From Chitinophagaceae bacterium (GTDB lineage: Bacteria > Bacteroidota > Bacteroidia > Chitinophagales > Chitinophagaceae): DNA of 33,111 nt. The DNA lies in the NCBI GenBank assembly GCA_947483345.1, contig CANKNL010000003.1, positions 1 through 33,111 of the forward strand, in the 5' to 3' direction. The translations under genes were made by a program, and so were the position numbers. Shown here piece by piece: positions 24,924 through 31,697 of this stretch. The stretch's first letter is position 1. Each line of letters begins with the position of its first letter. A model generated the notes under the pieces. That model was not told the origin of the DNA. It saw nothing but the letters and a program-made list of their open reading frames with translations, and searched no databases.

Positions 24924-25349
24924 TTATTTATAAGTTGAATCCTGTTGGTTGGTAATTGTTTTCTCCAATTGCTTTTTGTCATCCTTATATTTACTCGGAC
25001 ATTTTAAAAGTATATCCTTACATTCAAAATGGTCTGCTTGCATTTTACCTTTCATGACTATGCGTTCACTTTTTTCCAGATCGGTAGGCTTACTGTTATG
25101 GAATACCACCTTTGTTTTTCCGCCTAAACTGTCAATAGCATAAAAGCTGAGGTAATTGGGGTTATTTACCGCATCATACTCAATAGGCTCTGATTTATCA
25201 AGTTTGGCAATCAAATGCACAAATTTACCCTGCTTGTTCTTGGCAGAGCTAATGGTTTCATATGTCGAAAAATCACCTGCTGAGAATACAATCAGCGCTA
25301 CAATCAGTGCCGCAATTGAAACCAGGATGACAATATGAGTTTTTTTCAT
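24924..25349 (-). CDS. ccmE: Cytochrome c maturation heme chaperone CcmE (CxxxY type)
   Basis: A 141-residue protein with one N-terminal membrane anchor (residues 5-24) and a small OB-fold beta-barrel domain that carries heme to CcmF. The fold is visible as F.HLIAKLDKSEPIEYD, LSFYAIDSLGGKTKVVFHNSKP and ERIVMKGKM..DHFECKDILLKCPSKY. The heme-attachment motif is C117-P-S-K-Y121, the CxxxY variant, not the HxxxY of proteobacteria; CxxxY CcmE proteins are known from other natural Ccm systems. It is translated with ccmF (nine-base gap) from a promoter candidate just upstream. Confidence 0.92.
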   Translation of the reverse strand: MKKTHIVILVSIAALIVALIVFSAGDFSTYETISSAKNKQGKFVHLIAKLDKSEPIEYDAVNNPNYLSFYAIDSLGGKTKVVFHNSKPTDLEKSERIVMKGKMQADHFECKDILLKCPSKYKDDKKQLEKTITNQQDSTYK

Positions 25350-25366
25350 AATTATTATATTGAGTG

Positions 25367-25399
25367 CAAAGCTAAGTAAATTGAGATATGTAATTTCAA
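25367..25399 (-). promoter_or_regulatory. Candidate promoter of the ccmE-ccmF operon
   Basis: On the minus strand TTG (25399-25397), a 22-base spacer and TAGCTTTG (25374-25367) fit the Bacteroidota pattern. The start site would lie about ten bases before the ccmE ATG at 25349. Confidence 0.5.
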
Positions 25400-25450
25400 C
25401 TTGTTATAATTTAAGCTAATCTTAAAGATTGGTTTTTAAAAACATTTTTT

Positions 25451-25477
25451 TGCCGGTTTTGTTCGGGTTAACCGGCA
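25451..25477. promoter_or_regulatory. Inverted repeat in the ccmE / ureohydrolase divergent region
   Basis: TGCCGGTT (25451-25458) and AACCGGCA (25470-25477) form a perfect 8-bp inverted repeat with an 11-base loop. Neither strand has a T-run after the 3' arm, so it is not a terminator. It lies between two divergent promoters and could be a regulatory site. Confidence 0.3.
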
Positions 25478-25525
25478 CTTAAATATAATTTAGTTGTTTA
25501 CAAATTCCATTTGTTAACTGTCACT

Positions 25526-25533
25526 TATCTTTG
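25526..25533 (+). promoter_or_regulatory. -7 element for the ureohydrolase operon
   Basis: TATCTTTG matches TAnnTTTG and lies 53 bases before the ATG at 25587. No TTTG is placed at the usual distance upstream. Confidence 0.42.
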
Positions 25534-25586
25534 TTGCGTTTTTATTTTACAAAAAATGTACCAAATCTGTTAATTAAATATAAGTG

Positions 25587-26633
25587 ATGACTGACCTTTC
25601 AAATTTTGATCCCAACTCAGTTGGTAACCCCAATAACAACATTTTTGGTTTACCCTTTACAGAAGAAGATGCCCGGCTGATCATATTACCTATTCCCTGG
25701 GAAGTGACGGTGAGCTATAATGCAGGCACAGCAAGGGCTCCGGAACATATCTTTCATTCCAGTTTGCAGGTAGATCTGTTCGACCCCGATGTTAAAGACG
25801 GTTGGAAGCAGGGATTTTATATGCAGCCCTGCGATAAAAAAGTACTGATGAAAAGCGATTACCTGCGAAAAGAAGCAGAATTGTATATCAATTATATTGC
25901 GCATGATGAAATTGTGGCGGAAAATAAATTCATGTGTAAATCTTTAAAGGAGATCAATGAGGGAAGTACTTTTTTAAATAACTGGGTTTTTGAACGTACC
26001 AAAGAATTATTGGAAGCCGGTAAACTGGTAGCCTTATTGGGTGGCGATCACAGCACACCCCTGGGTTATTTTAAAGCCATTGCCGAAAAACATGGCGATT
26101 TTGGAATTTTACAAATAGATGCGCACTGCGATTTAAGAGAAGCTTACGAAGGATTTACCTATTCGCATGCGTCTATTATGTATAATGCACTGAAAGAAAT
26201 TCCACAGTTAACAAAGATCGTTCAGGTGGGCATCAGAGATTATTGCGAAGATGAAATAAATTTTATCAAGGCCAACCAAAACCGGGTGGTTACTTATTTT
26301 GATAAAGATATTAAAGAACGACAGTATGAAGGGGAGACCTGGAAACAACTTGTTGATGACATGGTTAGTCATTTACCGGGTAAAGTTTATTTTAGTTTTG
26401 ATATTGACGGACTGGATCCTAAACTTTGTCCGCATACGGGCACACCTGTTCAGGGTGGTTTTGAAACAGAACAGGTCTTTTATCTTTTTAATAAAGTATT
26501 ACAGAGTGGCCGCCAATTAGTAGGTTTTGATCTTAATGAAGTTGGCGTAAGCCACGATGAGTGGGATGAAAATGTGGGAGCCAGGTGTTTGTTTAAAATG
26601 TGTAATTTACTGGTTGCCTCAAATCCGGCCTGA
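25587..26633 (+). CDS. Ureohydrolase family protein (agmatinase/arginase fold)
   Basis: A 348-residue manganese-dependent ureohydrolase. The metal ligands are all visible: His in GGDHS (about residue 155), Asp-His-Asp in QIDAHCDLRE (about 177-183) and two Asp in DIDGLDP (about 272-277). Members split guanidino groups to give urea (arginase, agmatinase) or formamide (formimidoylglutamase). The extended N-terminal ~110 residues and the insert FERTKELLEAG fit the longer 'agmatinase family' proteins of Bacteroidota. No polyamine or His-degradation gene is adjacent, so the substrate cannot be chosen. GTG just before the ATG is not used. The TGA overlaps the next ATG by one base (TGATG). Confidence 0.85.
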   Translation: MTDLSNFDPNSVGNPNNNIFGLPFTEEDARLIILPIPWEVTVSYNAGTARAPEHIFHSSLQVDLFDPDVKDGWKQGFYMQPCDKKVLMKSDYLRKEAELYINYIAHDEIVAENKFMCKSLKEINEGSTFLNNWVFERTKELLEAGKLVALLGGDHSTPLGYFKAIAEKHGDFGILQIDAHCDLREAYEGFTYSHASIMYNALKEIPQLTKIVQVGIRDYCEDEINFIKANQNRVVTYFDKDIKERQYEGETWKQLVDDMVSHLPGKVYFSFDIDGLDPKLCPHTGTPVQGGFETEQVFYLFNKVLQSGRQLVGFDLNEVGVSHDEWDENVGARCLFKMCNLLVASNPA

Positions 26634-27190
26634 TGCAGTATCAATTTACTTTAAAAGAAGATAATCAAAACGCATTCGGCCTTTTTGTGTGGTTTTTATT
26701 TTTTATACACGTTGTGGCTGCTGCTTTATTTGCTGTAAAAACAACCTCTGTAAACATGCGGTTGAGTATGTTTATTTTATTGGGCTTTTATTTGATGATC
26801 AGTACAGGTTATTTTTTCTTTAAAAAACATAAAAAAGCATTGGAAACCTTTAGCTTAATAGGGGCTTTGCTGTATGCCAATTTTTGGTTCAGTTATGTTA
26901 GTGGCATAGCCTTATTGGTTTTTGCAGCAATTTATGTATTTGCAACGCTGGTACAGGGTAAAAAATCTACCGTGCTTTTTTCTGAAAAAGGGATAGCGTT
27001 GGTAAGGGTTTTTAAAACAACCCGGTATCGCTGGCAGGACCTGGAGAATAGCATATTAAAAGATGATATACTGACTATTGATTTTAAATCAAATAAAATA
27101 ATACAAGCAGAAATTGTGGCAGGGAATACTTCCATTGATGAAAAAAACTTTAACCTGTTTTGTACCCAACAGTTGCAAAACAGCGATTAA
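26633..27190 (+). CDS. Membrane protein with C-terminal PH-like domain, coupled to the ureohydrolase
   Basis: A 185-residue protein not recognised as a named family. The N-terminal ~110 residues hold four hydrophobic segments (about 15-35, 45-63, 72-90 and 92-107). The last ~70 residues form a soluble beta-rich region (VLFSEKGIALVRVFKTTRYRWQDLENSILKDDILTIDF) resembling bacterial PH-like domains found after membrane helices. Its start codon overlaps the ureohydrolase stop as TGATG, typical of translational coupling. The radical SAM gene begins 29 bases after its end. Confidence 0.72.
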   Translation: MQYQFTLKEDNQNAFGLFVWFLFFIHVVAAALFAVKTTSVNMRLSMFILLGFYLMISTGYFFFKKHKKALETFSLIGALLYANFWFSYVSGIALLVFAAIYVFATLVQGKKSTVLFSEKGIALVRVFKTTRYRWQDLENSILKDDILTIDFKSNKIIQAEIVAGNTSIDEKNFNLFCTQQLQNSD

Positions 27191-27219
27191 CCTACTTAGT
27201 TACCGCTTTAAATGATATC

Positions 27220-28515
27220 ATGTTAACAGCAAGTCCTTACATATTATATTCTGATGGCGAAGGAAATATTTTTGAAGATCGGTCACTCTTCGCAACCGGG
27301 CGTAGTGGCTGGGATGCCTTGCCAATACCCATCAGCGAGTGGATAGAAATACCTGCCGGCGGAAATTTATACGAGCTGCCCGGCCGTAAAGGTATTGGCA
27401 TTGATACAGAAACAGGTGAGATGCGGCTTTGTGATAAAGGATGGGCTGTGGCCGCCTTTATTCCACCAGCACATACCGGCTTATACATGGCTGCTTATGA
27501 AACTGAAAAAGAGGCTCCTACATTACCCTTATTTTGTTATACAGCTGCCGGATGGTTGGGTGAAAAAATATATGTGCCCGCTATTCGCATTGAACAGGAT
27601 ATCCGGCAGGAATCGGAAGGGTATGTAGATGCCGTTATTGAAAGCGGTGCAAAAAATATATTAAAAGCGTATCCACATAACCGGTTAGTAAAACATTTAA
27701 TGGATAACTGTTGCATGACTTATACCTGTCCGGCAGCCCGAAATTTGGCTTTGGGCCGCTGGGAATGTCCAGTTCCAATTTCGCCTGCATGTAATGCCAA
27801 TTGTATTGGTTGTATTTCTTTTCAACCCCAGGAAGAAACAATTATCAGTACACAGGACAGATTAACTTTTAAACCTACCGCCGAAGAAATCGTTGAATTT
27901 ACTGTACCTCATTTAGAAACAGCTGCTTTTCCATTAATCAGTTTTGGTCAGGGTTGCGAAGGAGAACCTTTACTGATGTGGGAAACCATCAGGGATTCTA
28001 TTATTGAAATACGAAAACATACCCAAAAAGGAAGTATCAATATCAATACCAATGGCAGTATGCCGGAAGCTGTAAAAATATTGTGTGAAGCTGGCTTGAA
28101 CAGTATCAGGGTGAGCACTAACTCGGCCCGTGAAAGTATTTACACGCCTTATTACCGCCCTAATAATTATGTTTTTGAAGATTTGATTAAGACTTTGAAA
28201 ACAGTACGCAGTTATGGTGGCTGGACAAGTCTTAATTATTTTGTTTTTCCGGGCATGACGGATAGCATTGATGAATATGAGGCCTTAAGAAAACTGATAA
28301 AAGAAACAGATCTGTGCATGATACAGTGGCGCAATTTTAATATTGACCCCGATTGGTATTTGGGTAAAATTGGTGTTACAGATACCGGTGAGTGTATGGG
28401 TGTAAAACAAATGATGGAACTGATCAGGGAAGAATTTCCCGATCTGAAATTCGGCTATTTTAATCCGTCAATTGAAAGAATAACTGGCAATTTTGAAACA
28501 GATTTTGCACATTGA
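27220..28515 (+). CDS. Radical SAM protein with an extended N-terminal domain
   Basis: A 431-residue protein. The first ~150 residues form a beta-rich domain (GIGIDTETGEMRLCDKGWAVAAF). The radical SAM cluster motif CNANCIGC (Cys191, 195 and 198) gives the CxxxCxxC ligands of the SAM-bound 4Fe-4S cluster. It is followed by the strands of a TIM barrel: LISFGQGCEGEP (glycine-rich SAM contact), SININTNGS, LNSIRVSTNSA and WTSLNYFVFPGMTD. Four more cysteines (164, 165, 170, 183) lie just before the motif. The reaction is unknown; the order fits a subgroup of unassigned radical SAM proteins. The ATG at 27220 is taken because earlier in-frame codons overlap the membrane protein gene. Confidence 0.83.
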   Translation: MLTASPYILYSDGEGNIFEDRSLFATGRSGWDALPIPISEWIEIPAGGNLYELPGRKGIGIDTETGEMRLCDKGWAVAAFIPPAHTGLYMAAYETEKEAPTLPLFCYTAAGWLGEKIYVPAIRIEQDIRQESEGYVDAVIESGAKNILKAYPHNRLVKHLMDNCCMTYTCPAARNLALGRWECPVPISPACNANCIGCISFQPQEETIISTQDRLTFKPTAEEIVEFTVPHLETAAFPLISFGQGCEGEPLLMWETIRDSIIEIRKHTQKGSININTNGSMPEAVKILCEAGLNSIRVSTNSARESIYTPYYRPNNYVFEDLIKTLKTVRSYGGWTSLNYFVFPGMTDSIDEYEALRKLIKETDLCMIQWRNFNIDPDWYLGKIGVTDTGECMGVKQMMELIREEFPDLKFGYFNPSIERITGNFETDFAH

Positions 28516-28646
28516 TCTAATCGTATTTCTACAAAAAAAAGCAACGGAAAAAAAACAGAAAATTCTGTTGGAAACACCTTTTTCCGGTAGATTATTTTTC
28601 TAATCTTTGTTTGGTAATTGAGTTTTTTAATCAAAACCTACCAGAC

Positions 28647-29837
28647 ATGAAAACGAAAAACAAAGTTTTATTAGTCCTGATGTTAACCTTCTCCATTATG
28701 GGTTGTAAAAAGCAAGACTTCAAAAACATAAACCATTTCCAAACAACTAAGGTGTCAGAAAAGGTCAGGGATTGGATAGTGAAGCAGCCTGGGTTTTCAA
28801 CTACGCATCATGTTGTACTTAACGATAAAGTAATCAGCATCCCTATAAAGATCCGGTTTGAAGAAACAAAATATTTTGCAGATGCAAAAGCAAATATAAC
28901 ACCAGTTGCTGTTTCTTCAACGGGCGGTAAATGGGCTACCTATAAATACCTGCTTACAGAAATTGACGACAATGGCATAGTTACAAGTGGTAATTATTAT
29001 GTTGTTCTTAAAAAAAATGGAATAGACCAATCCTTATCAACAGTAGAAATTACTCCCGATTTACTGAGGTTAAAAAAAATACCAAATAATTTTAATGGGG
29101 CAATAATTAAATACGATCTAAATGATAATGTCATTTTGTCCAGCCACTATGATGCCGGTGAACGTACTAACAAAACTGATAAAATAGGCATAAGGAAAAG
29201 GAATGCGGAACCTGCTGAGCAGAATGTAGCTCCATTGGATGAGGGCTGCATGTATATTACAATTGAATGGTATTGGCAAGTATGGGTAAATGGTTTGCTT
29301 GTATATGAAGAGTATTTGTATGCCTCAAATGTAATTTGGTGCCCACCAGGAGGAACTGGGGGAAGCGGAAATTCAAATCCGATAGCATCGTGTAATCAAC
29401 AATTTAATAATTTAATTAATAGTGCCAGTCCGGCTTCAGTCTATTTGGGAAAAACATTGGTTTATGAAACTACTGAGGAGAAATCTCATGTGTATAGATG
29501 GAAATGCCTTACAGCACTAGGCGCTTGGTATGTAGTAAGTTATGAAACCGGAACACAGGAAAGAGTCGTTCTGCATGAAGGATGGAAATGGAAATCAATA
29601 GTACATAATACCATTGAAGTAATTGGTATGCCGATAGGAGGGGTAGTTGAAAAAACAGGGCCGGGCATTGGCACAGTTACGCTATTGGGGAATATCAATG
29701 CACATTTTTCATTAGATTTTACATTACGATATACTGCGAATTGTAATATACCTTTATTTCCCATACCGCCTTATACAATGAGTTACACATCATCAACCAT
29801 ATTTTCTATTAATGCTTATCCCGGAGGGCCTATATAG
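28647..29837 (+). CDS. Two-domain lipoprotein with a glycine-rich linker
   Basis: A 396-residue protein with a lipoprotein signal (MKTKNKVLLVLMLTFSIMGC, lipid Cys at residue 20). The N-terminal ~235 residues are a globular region (WATYKYLLTEID, NYYVVLKKNG, IEWYWQVWVNG) that ends in CPPGGTGGSGNSN, a flexible Gly/Ser linker. The C-terminal ~140 residues form a second domain with VYLGKTLVYETTEEKSHVYRWKC, GAWYVVSYETGTQERVVLHEGWKWKS and a hydrophobic end. The layout (lipoprotein signal, conserved stem, Gly-rich linker, separate tail) matches surface lipoproteins in this family whose tail domain varies. No enzymatic motif was found in the tail. The ATG at 28647 is chosen over an upstream GTG because it begins the signal peptide. 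Confidence 0.75.
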   Translation: MKTKNKVLLVLMLTFSIMGCKKQDFKNINHFQTTKVSEKVRDWIVKQPGFSTTHHVVLNDKVISIPIKIRFEETKYFADAKANITPVAVSSTGGKWATYKYLLTEIDDNGIVTSGNYYVVLKKNGIDQSLSTVEITPDLLRLKKIPNNFNGAIIKYDLNDNVILSSHYDAGERTNKTDKIGIRKRNAEPAEQNVAPLDEGCMYITIEWYWQVWVNGLLVYEEYLYASNVIWCPPGGTGGSGNSNPIASCNQQFNNLINSASPASVYLGKTLVYETTEEKSHVYRWKCLTALGAWYVVSYETGTQERVVLHEGWKWKSIVHNTIEVIGMPIGGVVEKTGPGIGTVTLLGNINAHFSLDFTLRYTANCNIPLFPIPPYTMSYTSSTIFSINAYPGGPI

Positions 29838-29855
29838 AAAAAGCAAAAAAAAAAA

Positions 29856-30605
29856 ATGAATACAAATAATAAGAAAATGATAACGGGCATGGTTGTCATC
29901 AGCATTTTTTGTTTTGGGTGCAACTTTCTGCAGAAGGATTTTAAAAAAAAGCAGGGCGTAATAAAAAAATTTCATTTGGAATTTTCAATTCCCACCATTA
30001 AAGCTGATGCCTCTTTAATTGTCGTTGATAATAAAATTGACATTTTTAACAGCAAAGATTATACCCTTTACCGGTTGCCCTATATATATACATTGGAAAA
30101 GGATATGACATTACTCAAAAAAGAAATAAAGTATAGTGTTTTTGTTTTTAGAAATGATAAAAAATTCGGCTATTATTATAGAGATGAATTTCAAGACAGT
30201 AATCCCTTAAGATTAAATATAGATTCATTTTTAAAAGAAAGGGCTTTTTCTACAATGGATTTTTATAATGCGGCATCTGTAAATTTAATTCAAACAATAA
30301 CTGATACTGTTACTATCAAGCAGGTATTTGCAATTAAAGATAAAACTGACGAATTTCAATATGATAGTATTTATGTTTTTTATAACAAGCAGGCAATTGG
30401 AATAAATTATTCATTGTCAAAACAACTAGACACCAATCAGTTTTACAAATTATATAAGTTCAATCTTGTGTGTTCTGATTTTTATTCAAAAAAATATAAG
30501 CTGGAGATTCCCAGAAGGGAGTGGGTATTTGAACTTTATAATTATAATGAGCTAACAGAAAGTGATACAAAATATTTTCAATTATTTATAAATAAGTTAA
30601 AATAA
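29856..30605 (+). CDS. Lipoprotein of unknown function, partner of the previous gene
   Basis: A 249-residue protein. The signal (MITGMVVISIFCFGC, lipid Cys at residue 22) makes it a likely lipoprotein. The mature part is lysine-rich and beta-strand-like (YTLYRLPYIYTLEKD, YSVFVFRNDKKFGYYYRDEF, QVFAIKDKTDEFQYDSIYVFYNK). It is not recognised. It begins 18 bases after the stop of the two-domain lipoprotein on the same strand, after an A-rich leader of the type seen before Bacteroidota start codons. It is probably co-transcribed and may interact with its neighbour. Confidence 0.7.
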   Translation: MNTNNKKMITGMVVISIFCFGCNFLQKDFKKKQGVIKKFHLEFSIPTIKADASLIVVDNKIDIFNSKDYTLYRLPYIYTLEKDMTLLKKEIKYSVFVFRNDKKFGYYYRDEFQDSNPLRLNIDSFLKERAFSTMDFYNAASVNLIQTITDTVTIKQVFAIKDKTDEFQYDSIYVFYNKQAIGINYSLSKQLDTNQFYKLYKFNLVCSDFYSKKYKLEIPRREWVFELYNYNELTESDTKYFQLFINKLK

Positions 30606-30650
30606 AATAATACTAGAACTGTTGAAGGAATTGGTGAATAAGTAGACTGT

Positions 30651-31502
30651 TTAATAACTCAAAAATAATTTCAAATAGATCGTGTAATCATCAGTCAATT
30701 GCCAGTCACTTGTAATTCTTGATCTGTAAACGTATTCTCCCTTTTCGGTACCGGCAAAATTAAAGGCACAAAATCCTTTTTTACCATTTCCGCAACGCAG
30801 CACTTCAATGCCTACAAAAAATTCACTTTCGGTAAAAATGAGATCATAAGGGGTGAGATCAAATTCGGGTATTTTAGTATCCAGCGAAAGTTTGTTAACA
30901 AATAATGAAATTGAATCCTGCAAAATCTCCTCTCCGGGTTTGCCATTTATAAGTTGGCGTATGTGTAAACGTAATAAACAGGTGTCGCAGGAGTTGCCGG
31001 CTTTAAACCTGATTTTGTCTATTTTAAATTGTTTATAAGGCAGTTTGAAAATGCGCCCGATCTCGCCACCTGTTTGCTCATGGCTCCAGCTTCGGTAATA
31101 GCCAACTGTTTCGGCCTTTGAGCCAATGACCTCATGCGAGTTAAATACGGTAACGCCCGTCATATTTTTAAAGATTTCAGTAAGGGTAAATACCGATCTT
31201 GTCTCTGCGATGTATAATGGCAATCTGATGCTTTGGTATCCTACCGATGAAATGACAATGGTGTCATTTTTTTTTGAATTAGCCATTGGCAATGAAAAAT
31301 TTCCGGCAAAATTGGATATTGTCTCTGTTCCCTTATGGTTTAATAATTCTATAGTGGCAAATGCAGCCGGGGTGCCATTAATTTTATAAATCACTTTACC
31401 AGTTAGTGTGGTCTGTGAAAAACTAAAAATGGGAATTAATAAAAAAAGAAAAATTTGCAGAAATTGTTTGGTATACAGGTTTATGTGAGCGCTCAAGTAC
31501 AT
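30651..31502 (-). CDS. Exported protein with carboxypeptidase-regulatory-like domain
   Basis: A 283-residue protein with a signal peptide (FLQIFLFLLIPIFSFSQ). Residues about 31-110 match a CarboxypepD_reg-like beta-sandwich (TLTGKVIYKINGTPAAFATIELLN, then SNFAGNFSLP and TIVISSVGYQSIRL), the domain often found at the N-terminus of SusC/RagA receptors. Unlike those it has no TonB box or barrel. The remaining ~170 residues form a second beta-rich domain (FKIDKIRFKAGNSCDTCLLRLHIRQLINGKPGEEIL, then SEFFVGIEVLRCG) of unknown function. Such proteins are usually periplasmic or outer-membrane. A -7 element candidate lies upstream. Confidence 0.82.
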   Translation of the reverse strand: MYLSAHINLYTKQFLQIFLFLLIPIFSFSQTTLTGKVIYKINGTPAAFATIELLNHKGTETISNFAGNFSLPMANSKKNDTIVISSVGYQSIRLPLYIAETRSVFTLTEIFKNMTGVTVFNSHEVIGSKAETVGYYRSWSHEQTGGEIGRIFKLPYKQFKIDKIRFKAGNSCDTCLLRLHIRQLINGKPGEEILQDSISLFVNKLSLDTKIPEFDLTPYDLIFTESEFFVGIEVLRCGNGKKGFCAFNFAGTEKGEYVYRSRITSDWQLTDDYTIYLKLFLSY

Positions 31503-31534
31503 AGGGATTGGTCAATATGACATATTAATGAATG

Positions 31535-31542
31535 CAAAGGTA
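31535..31542 (-). promoter_or_regulatory. -7 element for the CarboxypepD_reg-like gene
   Basis: On the minus strand this is TACCTTTG, identical to the rnpB element at 13043-13050. It gives a start about 26 bases before the ATG at 31502. No -33 TTG is evident. Confidence 0.45.
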
Positions 31543-31697
31543 CGGCAAACTGAACCCTTATTTTACTTTTTGAATTGTTAAAAGGATAAGCGGTATAAAC
31601 CAATTAATAATGGCCAATTCAATGGAGGGTGTCTTTAAAAATAGATTGATATGACAGGCTGCTTTATTAAATACTCAGAAGTTTAAGTGGACATATT

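Noticed and set aside
28546..28620. Possible terminator or promoter upstream of the lipoprotein pair
   Set aside because: The inverted repeats are A/T-rich and imperfect, and the -7-like TAATCTTTG has a three-base gap instead of two, so neither was called.
29793..29975. Minus-strand frame over the lipoprotein junction
   Set aside because: Antisense to two convincing lipoprotein starts; Phe/Leu-rich composition reflects A-runs on the other strand.
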